A stretch of 64,000 bases of DNA from the NCBI GenBank assembly GCA_934370925.1, contig CAKRNG010000002.1:62001-126000 (forward strand), in the 5' to 3' direction. This document shows, piece after piece, positions 18,791 through 28,001 of the stretch. The notes under the pieces are model-generated. The model was not told the DNA's origin. It worked only from the letters and a program-made list of their open reading frames with translations, and did no database searches. Every line of letters starts with the position of its first letter. The stretch's first letter is position 1. The DNA is from an uncultured Lacticaseibacillus sp. GTDB lineage: Bacteria > Bacillota > Bacilli > Lactobacillales > Lactobacillaceae. The position numbers were made by a program, and so were the translations under genes.

Positions 18791-18822
18791 AAGACTGCGA
18801 CGACTTCTGGCGCAGTCTTTTG
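18791..18822 (+). terminator. Terminator of the 76-residue gene
   Basis: Perfect 9-bp stem AAGACTGCG / CGCAGTCTT (18791-18799, 18811-18819) followed by TTTG, 24 bases after the stop. Confidence 0.8.
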
Positions 18823-18863
18823 TCATTCATTTCAAAGTTACACGAAATCTTTGTCAGATTAGC

Positions 18864-18892
18864 TTTAACTTTATTGTTTTTTTGAGTACAAT
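18864..18892 (+). promoter_or_regulatory. Probable pepO promoter
   Basis: TTTAAC (18864-18869) and TACAAT (18887-18892) separated by 17 bases in an AT-rich stretch, 60 bases before the pepO start. Confidence 0.55.
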
Positions 18893-18951
18893 GATGTAGT
18901 TATTAGAAAACAATTAACTACATAAGCTTCATTCACTTAGGAGGAACGAAA

Positions 18952-20853
18952 ATGACCGATAAACAACCTCGATATCAAGATGACCTGTACAACGCCGTTA
19001 ATGGCGCGTGGGCCGAAACTGCTGTGATTCCTGACGACAAACCCGCAACCGGGGGCTTTCAGGATCTCGCCGATGATGTCGAAAAGAAGTTGATGCACGA
19101 TTTCAACGCCGTCAGCGATGGGACTGAAGACGCGACTGACAGTTACTTTGCAGAAGCGGTTAACTTGTTCAAAATTGCGTCTGATTACACCAAGCGGGAT
19201 GCGGACGGTATTGCACCAGAATTGCCACGTTTGCACCAGATTCAGCAGTGGACCTTCAGTGATTTCACCGAGAAGGCCGGTTTATTTGCGTTGAAGGGAT
19301 TCCCAATGCCCGTCACGATTGACGTTGATGCCGACATGAAGGACACGCAGCACAATTCCGTTGTCCTGCTCGGCCCCGACACGATCTTACCAGATACGAC
19401 TTACTACGAAGAGGGCAACGCACAGGGACCTGAATTACTCGCGAAGTGGCGCGAGGCAACTGCAGCAATTATGGCGCATACGGACTTGTCAGCGGCAGAT
19501 CAGGCCGCCTACCTCGACGCAACCATCGCTTTTGACGCCCAGGTCGCAAAGCGCGTGAAGAGTTCCGTTGAATGGGCAGATTCACCCGCTATGTATAACC
19601 CACGTTCACTCGCGGACGCTGCCAAGAAGACGGACGCGTTTGACTTGATTGCCTACCTGAACGATACCATGCCAGCACTTCCCGAACAGATTATTGCTTA
19701 CGATCCACGCTTCCTGGATGAAATGGCCACCTTGTTCAACGAAGAAAACTTCGCGAACTTCCGTGCCTGGGCGTACGTGAACGAATTGCTTCGCCGCACG
19801 GGCTATCTGAGTGACGAATTGCGTGTCGCTGGGGGGGCGTTCGGCCGTGCTCTGAGTGGGTCGCCTGCCGCACCTAACCAAGAAAAGGCGGCTTACCGAC
19901 TGGCCAACGCGTTTTTCGCTGAACCGATTGGCGTCTACTATGGGCGTACCTACTTTGGGGAAGCGGCGAAGGCCGACGTCACCGCGATGGTTGAACGGAT
20001 GATTGCCACGTACAAGGACCGTCTCACGAAGAACGAATGGCTTTCCACCGCCACAAGCGAGAAGGCCATTGTGAAGTTGGACAAGATGGTCTTGAAGATG
20101 GGTTATCCCGACAAGGTCGATGCGATGTATGATACGCTGCACGTTGATACGGCGGCAAGTCTGCTGGACAATGTCCTGACGCTGGCAGAAGCACGGCGGA
20201 AGTGGAACTACGCGAAGTTGATTAAACCGGTTGACCGTTCTGAATGGGCAATGCCTGGGCACCTGGTCAATGCTTGCTACGACCCATCACGAAACGACAT
20301 TACCTTCCCCGCAGCCATCTTACAGGCGCCATTCTATTCCCTCGACCAAACGAGTTCCGAAAACTTCGGGGGCATTGGGGCCGTCATTGCGCACGAAATC
20401 TCACATGGTTTCGACAACAATGGGGCACAGTTCGATGAATACGGAAACTTGAACAAGTGGTGGCAGGACGCCGACTACAAGAAGTTCAACGAATTAACCC
20501 AAGCGATGATTGACCAGTTCGACGGGATTGCCTTTGAAGGGGGCACCGTGAACGGAAAGCTCATCGTGAGCGAAAACATTGCGGATGCTGGGGGGATTGC
20601 GGCCGCACTGACCACCGCAAAGGAAGAACCTGACGTTGACTTGAAGGCCTTCTTTACGAACTGGGCACGCATCTGGCGCATGAAGGAACGGACGGAATAT
20701 GCACAGCTTCTCCTGGCCGTCGATGTTCACGCACCACACTATTTACGTGCAAATATTCAGCCACGAAATCTCGCGGACTGGTACGAGGCTTTTGATGTTC
20801 AACCTGAAGATGGCATGTACTTGGCGCCAGAAAAGCGGATTACAATCTGGTAA
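18952..20853 (+). CDS. pepO: M13-family endopeptidase PepO
   Basis: 633 residues, neprilysin-like zinc metallopeptidase without signal peptide, so cytoplasmic. The zinc site is H481-E-I-S-H485 with E482 catalytic, and the third ligand E541 lies in ENIADAGG. It cuts oligopeptides of roughly 5-30 residues taken up by peptide transporters, part of nitrogen nutrition in amino-acid-auxotrophic lactic acid bacteria. AGGAGG precedes ATG 18952. The gene has its own promoter-like site and terminator, so it is probably monocistronic. Confidence 0.93.
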   Translation: MTDKQPRYQDDLYNAVNGAWAETAVIPDDKPATGGFQDLADDVEKKLMHDFNAVSDGTEDATDSYFAEAVNLFKIASDYTKRDADGIAPELPRLHQIQQWTFSDFTEKAGLFALKGFPMPVTIDVDADMKDTQHNSVVLLGPDTILPDTTYYEEGNAQGPELLAKWREATAAIMAHTDLSAADQAAYLDATIAFDAQVAKRVKSSVEWADSPAMYNPRSLADAAKKTDAFDLIAYLNDTMPALPEQIIAYDPRFLDEMATLFNEENFANFRAWAYVNELLRRTGYLSDELRVAGGAFGRALSGSPAAPNQEKAAYRLANAFFAEPIGVYYGRTYFGEAAKADVTAMVERMIATYKDRLTKNEWLSTATSEKAIVKLDKMVLKMGYPDKVDAMYDTLHVDTAASLLDNVLTLAEARRKWNYAKLIKPVDRSEWAMPGHLVNACYDPSRNDITFPAAILQAPFYSLDQTSSENFGGIGAVIAHEISHGFDNNGAQFDEYGNLNKWWQDADYKKFNELTQAMIDQFDGIAFEGGTVNGKLIVSENIADAGGIAAALTTAKEEPDVDLKAFFTNWARIWRMKERTEYAQLLLAVDVHAPHYLRANIQPRNLADWYEAFDVQPEDGMYLAPEKRITIW

Positions 20854-20873
20854 ATCGTTATTTTAATAAGATC

Positions 20874-20905
20874 AAAAAAAGAACAGTCGAACTGTTCTTT
20901 TTTTG
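20874..20905 (+). terminator. pepO terminator
   Basis: Perfect 14-bp A-to-T stem AAAAAAAGAACAGT / ACTGTTCTTTTTTT with a three-base loop, 20 bases after the stop. Confidence 0.92.
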
Positions 20906-21096
20906 TCTAACTAACCTTCATTTGTCCCTACAAGCAACTGCAAATGTGCAATAATATGTACCAGATAGTGCGTCATTTGCGCCATTAGATTTCAAAAACA
21001 TAAAAAAGTTAACCACTTTTACAAAGGGTGTCTTGTTACCTGTATAATGCAACTAAGGTTATTGCAAATGAGTAGGACTGGATGAGGGTGACAATT

Positions 21097-22608
21097 ATGT
21101 TAACGCACCAACTTTTTTTAGGGCACAACGATCAATGTCGACTTCAATTTTACCAACAATACGTCGACCTGCCACATGATTACCAGAATGCGGATTCCGC
21201 CGCACGACTGCGCCATGTCAGTACCACCAGTATCTATCGCGCCATGCAGGTTATTGCGGATGATCTGAATCAATTACGTGCGGAGAAGGGACTCGCGACC
21301 ATGCCCGCATCCATCCCCATCAATAAACGGTTCAACATCCCCGCACCAGGGTATGCCGTCTTTTTAATGCGTGAATCGTTGGCGGGCAAGTTTCTTCTTG
21401 CCGTTCTTCAGCACCCAGACTGGAGCCTACGTGAGTTTGCTGATTCCCAAAACACGAGTAACGCCACGATTTTTCGCCGTGTGCGTAACCTCTCTGAGTT
21501 TCTGAAACAGTTTGATGTCCGCATTAACTTTAATCCGATTGGTCTGATTGGCAACGAGACAGTGATTCGGTTCACCTTGGCCGAACTCATCTGGCAGTTA
21601 TCCCAGGACGGAACCGACCTGTTACCTGAACTGGCGCAGGAGGCAAACCAAGTGGCACAGGCGATTGAGGATGCGGGACTAAAAACGTCCAATTTCGTTC
21701 GCGCACGGTTGAACATTATCTGTGCCGTCAACATTGCGCGTCAACGTCAGGGACACGTCATTTCAGGTATTCGGCCCATTGAGGAGATTCTCAGTACGAC
21801 GGTTGCGAATCCGCGCCACAAACATTTAACCAGCTGTCCCGTGAATTTTGAATCCTCGTTTGCGCTCATTTACCTAGAAATGATGCTGGGCACGAGTTTC
21901 CACTCGCATAAAGACGAACTGGCAGCCAGTTTCATCGGCCACCACGCCCGTCTCAACACAATCGAGTGGCAGTTCGTGAACCTCATCGTTCGTCGGGTTC
22001 GGTCAGTGGCCGGCGTCGACGAACATCGCCTTGATGACCAGGTGCTGATTGGGAACATGCTCATCATCACCGTGGCACTGAACTTGCTGGATGTCCCCGT
22101 CCCAGCATTTGAACCCGTCATGGTCGCCACTGGAACGCCAACGCCAAATTCGCTAAAGAAGGCGGTGAACCAGATATTTGCGACGCTTCCTGACCATTTG
22201 CAGTCCTTTAGACGCATCCAAACATCCCTCACGACGCGTTTATTGCCGCTCTTGTCATCTGCAATGCCGGATGCAATGGAGAAGGTGCGAATCCATATTG
22301 ACCCCACAATGGAACACCAGATTTACGTGGCGGTCGAGGCTTCCCTTCAGCAGATGCCCGCGGTGAAGCTGGTGCAGTCAGATGAACTCGCACGGTTAAC
22401 CATCACAAGCGATTTGAGCAAGGCCTATTTGCCAATGAAGGAAGATTCCCACTATTTTTATTTTTCCATTAGTAGCTATAGCGCCTGGCTCCGACTAGAA
22501 CACTACATTCACTACCTTGCCGTGCATGAATTTGGCATTCGGACCGGGTCGGGTATTGACTACACATACACCAACTTAGATTTTTGGGAAAAGGTGAAGC
22601 AGAACTAG
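21097..22608 (+). CDS. Mga-like stand-alone transcription regulator
   Basis: 503 residues. The region around 105-170 (LREFADSQNTSNATIFRRVRNL... FNPIGLIGNETVIR) matches the Mga helix-turn-helix and its characteristic NPIGLIGNE strand. An earlier helix-turn-helix (SAARLRHVSTTSIYRAMQVI) lies in the first 60 residues. The long helical middle resembles PRD-type regulatory segments, and the last ~100 residues could be an EIIB-like domain. Such regulators control surface or sugar genes, with phosphorylation by the PTS in the best-studied cases; the target here is unknown. GAGGGTGA lies six bases before ATG 21097. A good TATAAT occurs at 21039-21044. Monocistronic, ended by the hairpin at 22647-22690. 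Confidence 0.85.
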   Translation: MLTHQLFLGHNDQCRLQFYQQYVDLPHDYQNADSAARLRHVSTTSIYRAMQVIADDLNQLRAEKGLATMPASIPINKRFNIPAPGYAVFLMRESLAGKFLLAVLQHPDWSLREFADSQNTSNATIFRRVRNLSEFLKQFDVRINFNPIGLIGNETVIRFTLAELIWQLSQDGTDLLPELAQEANQVAQAIEDAGLKTSNFVRARLNIICAVNIARQRQGHVISGIRPIEEILSTTVANPRHKHLTSCPVNFESSFALIYLEMMLGTSFHSHKDELAASFIGHHARLNTIEWQFVNLIVRRVRSVAGVDEHRLDDQVLIGNMLIITVALNLLDVPVPAFEPVMVATGTPTPNSLKKAVNQIFATLPDHLQSFRRIQTSLTTRLLPLLSSAMPDAMEKVRIHIDPTMEHQIYVAVEASLQQMPAVKLVQSDELARLTITSDLSKAYLPMKEDSHYFYFSISSYSAWLRLEHYIHYLAVHEFGIRTGSGIDYTYTNLDFWEKVKQN

Positions 22609-22610
22609 AG

Positions 22611-22646
22611 GGTGCGCCAGAAGACGGATTAGCTTCCACAGATAGC
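22611..22646 (+). repeat. Partial copy (R5) of the nested palindromic repeat
   Basis: GTGCGCCAGAAGACG (22612-22626) matches the 5' module of the copies at 31.99, 35.17, 39.94 and 40.92 kb. The hairpin that follows (22647-22690) resembles the inner hairpin of the 32-kb copy in order and composition, but the 3' module is not recognisable. Confidence 0.6.
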
Positions 22647-22694
22647 AAAAGCCAGGCAGAAATTCCGCACGGAATTTCTGCCTGGCTTTTATCT
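22647..22694 (+). terminator. Terminator after the Mga-like gene
   Basis: Perfect 20-bp stem (22647-22666 with 22671-22690), four-base loop GCAC, right arm ending GGCTTTT. It lies 38 bases after the stop codon and is fused to the partial repeat R5. Confidence 0.9.
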
Positions 22695-22820
22695 TGTTGT
22701 GCGGTACAGTTTTTTACGATTACGCCATGAATTCAGCTTCGACACGGGTGGCAGCGCAATACTCATTTCGATGGGCGGGCGAGACCAACAATAAGAATTC
22801 CTGCAGCACCATGTCCTGGG

Positions 22821-22850
22821 TTGCCTTTTACGGCTACGTCTGTGTACAAT
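22821..22850 (+). promoter_or_regulatory. Probable promoter of the EbsA-like gene
   Basis: TTGCCT (22821-22826) and TACAAT (22845-22850) with an 18-base spacer, 40 bases before the start. Confidence 0.5.
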
Positions 22851-22889
22851 TTGAGCATGTTCTAAATTTTCCGAGGATGGCGATGTGTT

Positions 22890-23270
22890 TTGCAACAAAA
22901 GTTTTCTTACCAACCCACGATAGCGGATACCGTTATCTTCTGGGGCATTATTATTTCAGCACTTGCACTAGCCGTAACGATACGGATGGAGAAGGCCAGC
23001 ACGTCCTTACTAGCAATCATTGTCGCATTATTGACCGCAGTCGTGGCAATTACGCAATTAGTTCGCTACCAGGGCACGCTGACGGACCAGACATTGACGT
23101 TGCGTCGGCTACTACCAAGCAATACCCTCACCATCCCAACCACTGAGTTAAGCGTCACCGTCATTGGGAAGCGCACCCTGTTGCTGCAGGGGACACCATA
23201 CGGCGATGTGCGCATCAGTACTTGGCGCAGGGCGTCGTTAGTTGCACAGTTATTCAACCACAATAATTAG
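22890..23270 (+). CDS. EbsA-like small membrane protein
   Basis: 126 residues with two adjacent membrane segments (about 14-30 and 38-58), then a soluble C-terminal part with beta-strand character (TLTLRRLLPSNTLTIPTTELSVTVIGKRTLLLQG). This matches my recollection of the EbsA family of lactic acid bacteria, first named in Enterococcus; function is unclear. The start is TTG 22890, with GAGGATGG nine bases upstream and no in-frame ATG. Nine bases separate it from fhs, so the two are probably co-transcribed. Confidence 0.7.
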   Translation: MQQKFSYQPTIADTVIFWGIIISALALAVTIRMEKASTSLLAIIVALLTAVVAITQLVRYQGTLTDQTLTLRRLLPSNTLTIPTTELSVTVIGKRTLLLQGTPYGDVRISTWRRASLVAQLFNHNN

Positions 23271-23279
23271 GGGGCAATC

Positions 23280-24953
23280 ATGTCAGACATTGATATTGCA
23301 CAAGCAAACGAACGTACCGAAATGCGTCCCATCACGCAAATTGCGGAAGCAGCAGGACTGACCGCAGACGAAATCGAACAATACGGTCCTTACAAGGCCA
23401 AAATCACCTTTGCGGCCCAGAAGCGCCTACAAGATAAAAAACAAGGAAAACTGGTTCTAGTGACCGCCATCAACCCCACACCTGCTGGGGAGGGGAAGTC
23501 CACGATTGTTGTCGGCCTTGGGGATGCACTACGTCGTTTGGGCAAAAATGCCGTTTTGGCGCTCCGCGAACCTTCTCTTGGCCCCGTGATGGGGATGAAG
23601 GGCGGCGCAACGGGTGGCGGCTACGCACAAGTTGTCCCAATGGAGGATATTAACCTCCACTTCACGGGAGACATGCACGCCCTGACTTGTGCCGTCGATA
23701 CGCTTGCTGCCCTGATTGATAATCACATTCAGCAGGGGAACCAGCTAAACTTGGACCCACGGCGAATTAGCTGGAAGCGTGGCTTAGATATCAACGACCG
23801 TGCCCTCCGCAATATTGTGATTGGCATGGGTGGCCCTTACCAAGGCGTCCCACGCGAAGACGGGTTCGACATCACTGTTGCCAGTGAACTCATGGCTGTT
23901 CTCTGCCTAGCGAGCGACTTACATGACCTGAAGCAACGTATCGGCCACATCGTCGTGGGGTACACATACGACCGCAAACCCGTGACCGTCGATGACTTAG
24001 GGGTGACGGGAGCCATTGCAGCCTTGTTGAAGGACGCCGTAAAGCCAAATCTGGTGCAAACGCTCGAACACACCCCAACGATTATCCACGGGGGACCATT
24101 TGCAAACATCGCGCACGGGTGTAACTCCGTCATGGCAACCCGAACTGCACTGGCACTCGGGGACATCGCGGTGACGGAAGCCGGATTCGGGGCAGATCTC
24201 GGGGCCGAGAAGTTCATGGACATCAAGGCACCCGTTTTGGGTAAAACCCCGGATGCTGTCGTGATTGTGGCAACTATTCGCGCCCTCAAGTACAACGGCG
24301 GGGTGACCCTCAAGGAATTGTCTAACGAAAACCTGACCGCATTGCGCGCCGGGTTTGCTAACCTCGACCGGCATATCGAAAACATGCAGCGGTATGGCGT
24401 CCCCGTTGTGGTCGCCATTAATGCGTTCACCGCAGACACAGACGCCGAAATTGCACTCGTTCAGCAACTTTGCGCTGAGCGGGGCGTTAAGGCCGTTAAC
24501 ACAACTGTCTGGGCAAACGGTGGGGCAGGGGGGCAAGAACTCGCTGAGGCGGTCGTTGCGGCCACTGAACAGGAAACCAGCTTCAACCCACTTTATGAAC
24601 GCGACACATCTGTGCAGGATAAGTTGGAAACCATTGTGCAGAAGGTTTACGGTGGCGCAAAGATCGAATTTAGTCACCAAGCACAAATCAACTTGAAGGT
24701 CATCAAGAAGAATGGTTGGGACAAATTACCCGTTTGTGTCGCTAAAACGCAATATTCCTTCACCGACGACGCGACTGTCTTGGGTGCGCCTAACGATTTC
24801 ACCATCCACGTTAGCGAAATCATCCCCAAGTTAGGGGCCGGCTTCCTCGTCGTCAAGACCGGCGCCATTCTCACGATGCCTGGCCTGCCAAAAGTACCTG
24901 CAGCCCAGAATATCGACGTGGATGATGACGGCGTGATTTCTGGCCTCTTCTAA
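23280..24953 (+). CDS. fhs: Formate-tetrahydrofolate ligase
   Basis: 557 residues, the usual length. The ATP-binding loop TPAGEGKST (about 62-70) and the family signature [12 protein letters not shown] and [18 protein letters not shown] are complete. It makes 10-formyl-THF from formate, ATP and THF for purine synthesis and initiator-tRNA formylation. GGGGGC precedes ATG 23280, just after the EbsA-like gene. No terminator is seen before lspA, which starts 37 bases later. Confidence 0.95.
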   Translation: MSDIDIAQANERTEMRPITQIAEAAGLTADEIEQYGPYKAKITFAAQKRLQDKKQGKLVLVTAINPTPAGEGKSTIVVGLGDALRRLGKNAVLALREPSLGPVMGMKGGATGGGYAQVVPMEDINLHFTGDMHALTCAVDTLAALIDNHIQQGNQLNLDPRRISWKRGLDINDRALRNIVIGMGGPYQGVPREDGFDITVASELMAVLCLASDLHDLKQRIGHIVVGYTYDRKPVTVDDLGVTGAIAALLKDAVKPNLVQTLEHTPTIIHGGPFANIAHGCNSVMATRTALALGDIAVTEAGFGADLGAEKFMDIKAPVLGKTPDAVVIVATIRALKYNGGVTLKELSNENLTALRAGFANLDRHIENMQRYGVPVVVAINAFTADTDAEIALVQQLCAERGVKAVNTTVWANGGAGGQELAEAVVAATEQETSFNPLYERDTSVQDKLETIVQKVYGGAKIEFSHQAQINLKVIKKNGWDKLPVCVAKTQYSFTDDATVLGAPNDFTIHVSEIIPKLGAGFLVVKTGAILTMPGLPKVPAAQNIDVDDDGVISGLF

Positions 24954-24990
24954 GCAAACCACACCCTCAATTTAGATTGGAAGTTTTATA

Positions 24991-25440
24991 TTGATTATTT
25001 ATCTCATCATTACCGCCGTGATGGTGGTCGCCGATCAGTTGTTTAAGCACTGGATTGTCGCCAATATCGCACTGGGCGGGAGCAAGACTTTAATTCCGGG
25101 CGTATTGAGCCTGACGAATATTCAAAATGACGGTGCTGCCTGGAGCATGTTCAGTGGTCAGCAGTGGTTCTTCTACATTACAACCGTCATTGCACTCATT
25201 GTCGTCTTCTTTCTCTGGAAGGATAGTCAAAACAAACCCGTTTACCGGCTCGGCCTCGCCCTCATTCTGGCGGGGGCGCTTGGGAACTTCATCGACCGTG
25301 TGCACCAACAATACGTGACCGACATGTTCCAGACGGACTTCATCAATTTCCCCATCTTCAACATTGCCGACATGTGCTTAACGGTGGGCGTCATTTGCGT
25401 GGGTATCTACATCATCTTTCTCGACAGGAGTGATCAGTAG
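24991..25440 (+). CDS. lspA: Lipoprotein signal peptidase (SPase II)
   Basis: 149 residues with four membrane segments. The conserved blocks are present: ADQLFKHWIV near the start, NDGAAWS, and the two catalytic aspartates in GNFIDRV and FNIADMCLTVG. It cleaves prolipoprotein signal peptides in the membrane. The start is read as TTG 24991 because the first hydrophobic segment would be cut by using ATG 25021; the ribosome binding site (TTGGAAG) is modest. The stop is directly followed by the rluD ATG, the common lspA-rluD operon. Confidence 0.92.
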   Translation: MIIYLIITAVMVVADQLFKHWIVANIALGGSKTLIPGVLSLTNIQNDGAAWSMFSGQQWFFYITTVIALIVVFFLWKDSQNKPVYRLGLALILAGALGNFIDRVHQQYVTDMFQTDFINFPIFNIADMCLTVGVICVGIYIIFLDRSDQ

Positions 25441-26358
25441 ATGGCTGAATTAACGATTACGGACGAATCAGGGCGCATTGATAAGGTGCTCGCAACCGCC
25501 TTTGCTGAATTCACCCGGTCGCAGCTACATCAGTGGCTACAAGATGGACGCGTTCAGGTGAACGGTCAAGCAGTACGGGCATCCTACAAGGTGCGCCAGG
25601 GCGACCAAGTCCAAATTACACCACCCGAACCCACCGTTTTGGATGCAATCCCGCAGAACATCCCCATCGAGATAGTGTACGAAGACGATGACGTGATTGT
25701 CGTCAACAAGCCTCAGGGGATGGTTGTTCACCCCGCGCCGGGGCACCCTGATGGCACGCTTGTTAATGGGCTCCTATACCACACACACCTGGCAGCCATT
25801 AACGATGTGATTCGACCCGGAATTGTGCACCGTATTGACCGGGACACGTCAGGCTTACTGATGGTGGCCAAAAGTCAGGTGGCAATGACCAGCTTGAGTG
25901 CGCAGTTGCACGAAAAGTCGAATCGCCGGGAATACCTAGCAATTGTGCACGGGAACATTCCAGAAGATTCAGGCACAATTGATGCCCCGCTTGCCCGCGA
26001 CCCGAAAGACCGGAAGAAAATTGCGGTTCAGCAGGGCGGGCGGCATGCTGTCACGCACTTCACCGTTGAAGAACGTTTCGGTGACTACACGTTGGTCCGG
26101 TGTATTTTAGAAACCGGCCGCACGCACCAGATTCGTGTCCACATGGCCTACATCCATCATCCCGTGGCGGGTGATCCGGTGTACGGTCCTAAGCGCACAC
26201 TGCCTGGTAACGGTCAGTTCCTTCACGCCGCGGTTCTTGGCTTTAAGCACCCCACAACCGGTAAAGAACTTGTTTTCTCGGCGGATGTCCCCGGATTGTT
26301 CGCCCAGACACTTACAAATCTTCGTGCAGGCATTGACAAGACCCGCAAAGTTCGGTAA
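25441..26358 (+). CDS. rluD: RluD-family pseudouridine synthase
   Basis: 305 residues. The N-terminal S4 RNA-binding domain (about 13-70) precedes the catalytic domain with the HRIDRDTSGLL motif, whose D133 is the nucleophile. RTHQIRVHMAYI and HPVAGDPVYG are also conserved. It converts uridine to pseudouridine in large rRNA; in Bacillus the lspA-linked paralogue is YlyB. Starts immediately after the lspA stop. Its 3' end carries the pyrP promoter. Confidence 0.92.
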   Translation: MAELTITDESGRIDKVLATAFAEFTRSQLHQWLQDGRVQVNGQAVRASYKVRQGDQVQITPPEPTVLDAIPQNIPIEIVYEDDDVIVVNKPQGMVVHPAPGHPDGTLVNGLLYHTHLAAINDVIRPGIVHRIDRDTSGLLMVAKSQVAMTSLSAQLHEKSNRREYLAIVHGNIPEDSGTIDAPLARDPKDRKKIAVQQGGRHAVTHFTVEERFGDYTLVRCILETGRTHQIRVHMAYIHHPVAGDPVYGPKRTLPGNGQFLHAAVLGFKHPTTGKELVFSADVPGLFAQTLTNLRAGIDKTRKVR

Positions 26359-26361
26359 TCT
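26333..26361 (+). promoter_or_regulatory. Probable pyrP promoter in the end of rluD
   Basis: A consensus -35 TTGACA (26333-26338) and TAATCT (26356-26361) at exactly 17 bases. Transcription from it would give a leader of about 130 bases containing the attenuator. Confidence 0.7.
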
Positions 26362-26387
26362 ATACCACAGTTTAAAACCCTTTAAAT

Positions 26388-26476
26388 AAGTCCAGAGAGG
26401 CTTAGAAGGAATCCGGCGCCCCGCGGGGAATACTATGCCTTCCGTCTAACTCTGGACGGAAGGCATTTTTTATTTT
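26388..26476 (+). promoter_or_regulatory. PyrR-type transcription attenuator
   Basis: The sequence GTCCAGAGAGGCTTAGAAGG (26390-26409) matches the PyrR binding-loop consensus of Bacillus and lactobacilli. The terminator is ATGCCTTCCGTC / GACGGAAGGCAT (26435-26446, 26455-26466) followed by a T-run. GTCCAGAG (26390-26397) can instead pair with CTCTGGAC (26450-26457) as the antiterminator. With UMP/UTP bound, PyrR would stabilise the upstream hairpin and stop transcription before pyrP. pyrR itself is not in the window. Confidence 0.9.
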
Positions 26477-26498
26477 CAAGACAAGATTGGAGAACGTA

Positions 26499-27791
26499 AT
26501 GGCACAAGCAGAATTTCATAATGACGCAGCAATTCTTGATATCGGTGACCGTCCTGGACTCGCCCAGTGGTTTGGCCTCTCCATCCAGCACCTATTCGCC
26601 ATGTTCGGTTCGACCGTCTTGGTGCCAATCCTCGTTGGTCTGGATCCATCCATCGCCCTCATGAGTAGTGGGGTGGGAACCCTCATGTACATTCTCATCA
26701 CAAAGGGGAAGATTCCTGCCTACATGGGCTCCTCATTTAGCTTCATCACGGTCATGCAGGCACTGATGAAGGGCGCTGGCTATCCCGCAATTGCCCAGGG
26801 AACCATGGCCGTGGGGATTGTTTACCTCATTGTCGCTCTCATCGTAAACTATATCGGGAGCGATTGGATTGATAAAGCACTGCCCCCAGTTGTGGTCGGC
26901 CCCATCGTCATGGTGATTGGCCTCTCCCTTGCTGGTACCGCCGCAACGGACGCAACGATGCGGACCGTTAGCGCCACCGAATCCGTCTATGACCTCCGTT
27001 ACTTTACGGTGGCAATGCTGACGCTGATTTTAACCATCATTTACAACATGTACCTGAAGAAGTTCATCAGTCTGCTTCCCATCCTGCTCGGGATTGTCAG
27101 TGGCTACCTGATTGCCCTCGCATTTGGGATTGTCGATTTCTCCGGTGTGATGAGTGCGAAGTGGTTCAGCTTGCCTGACTTCCAAGTCCCATTCTTAACC
27201 TACAGCCCTAAGTTCTACTGGGGTGCAATTCTCTCCATGGCGCCAATTGCCTTCGTGACCATGACGGAACACATGGGCCACATCATGGTGCTCGACAAAC
27301 TGACGGGGCGGAACTTCTTCAAGGATCCTGGTCTGAACCACACATTGGCGGGGGATGGGACGGCTTCCATCATCGCCAGTCTAATTGGGGGATCCGCAGT
27401 AACCTCGTACGGTGAAAACATTGGGGTGCTCGCCATGACGCGTGTCCATTCCATCTACGTGCTTGGTGGGGCCGGATTCTTCGCCATCGTCTTCGCCTTC
27501 ATTGGCAAACTCAGCGCACTGATTCGCTCAATTCCAAGTCCCGTCATCGGGGGGATTAGCTTCCTTCTCTTCGGGGTGATTGCCAGCAACGGTCTGCGTG
27601 TCCTAATCGACAACAAGATTGACTTTAACAAGAAGCGGAACCTCATGATTGCGTCCACCATTCTTGTCATCGGAATTGGGAATGCAAGCTTACAGTTCTC
27701 TGGCTACACGTTCTCCGGTCTTGCATTAGCAACCGTTATCGGGATTCTGATGAACCTGATTCTGCCACAAAAAGCGGCAAACGAAGATTAA
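26499..27791 (+). CDS. pyrP: Uracil permease (NCS2 family)
   Basis: 430 residues with about 12-14 membrane segments. The start (LDIGDRPGLAQWFGLSIQHLFAMFGSTVLVPILVGLDPS) is the uracil:proton symporter signature, and FVTMTEHMGHIMVLDKLTGRNF carries the transport-motif Glu. It imports uracil. GGAG lies six bases before ATG 26499. Control by the preceding PyrR-type attenuator ties uptake to the uridine nucleotide pool. A terminator-like hairpin follows, so read-through into the carA-like gene should be limited. Confidence 0.94.
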   Translation: MAQAEFHNDAAILDIGDRPGLAQWFGLSIQHLFAMFGSTVLVPILVGLDPSIALMSSGVGTLMYILITKGKIPAYMGSSFSFITVMQALMKGAGYPAIAQGTMAVGIVYLIVALIVNYIGSDWIDKALPPVVVGPIVMVIGLSLAGTAATDATMRTVSATESVYDLRYFTVAMLTLILTIIYNMYLKKFISLLPILLGIVSGYLIALAFGIVDFSGVMSAKWFSLPDFQVPFLTYSPKFYWGAILSMAPIAFVTMTEHMGHIMVLDKLTGRNFFKDPGLNHTLAGDGTASIIASLIGGSAVTSYGENIGVLAMTRVHSIYVLGGAGFFAIVFAFIGKLSALIRSIPSPVIGGISFLLFGVIASNGLRVLIDNKIDFNKKRNLMIASTILVIGIGNASLQFSGYTFSGLALATVIGILMNLILPQKAANED

Positions 27792-27802
27792 GGCCATTTT
27801 CT

Positions 27803-27850
27803 AACAGCCCCGTCAAAACCCATGTTCGGGATTTTGGCGGGGCTGTTGTG
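27803..27850 (+). terminator. Hairpin terminator after pyrP
   Basis: A 16-bp stem with one G-T pair (27803-27818, 27832-27847), loop CCCATGTTCGGG able to pair further, ending CTGTTGTG. An outer pair GGCCATTTT / AAAATGGCC (27792-27800, 27873-27881) encloses it. The T-run is poor. Confidence 0.65.
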
Positions 27851-27891
27851 CGCTGGCCTCATTTTGACTAGCAAAATGGCCGGGTGACACA

Positions 27892-27947
27892 TATAATTAA
27901 ACTTGCGAACGATTGTTCCAAAAGCAACACTGCTGTATTTGGAACAA
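27892..27947 (+). promoter_or_regulatory. TATAAT and 10-bp inverted repeat before the carA-like gene
   Basis: A perfect TATAAT at 27892-27897 suggests a promoter, though no good -35 sits at 17 bases. Right after it, TTGTTCCAAA (27913-27922) and TTTGGAACAA (27938-27947) form a perfect 10-bp inverted repeat around a 15-base spacer. It could be a leader hairpin or an operator. No PyrR-type loop is present here. Confidence 0.55.
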
Positions 27948-28001
27948 CACCAACAGACTTAAATTTGCGACTCCAATCGCAGGAAGAAAGGGTGGGGGAC
28001 A

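Noticed and set aside
22694..23146. 150-codon open frame overlapping the EbsA-like gene
   Set aside because: The other frame has two clear membrane segments, a ribosome binding site and tight spacing to fhs; this one is a shadow.
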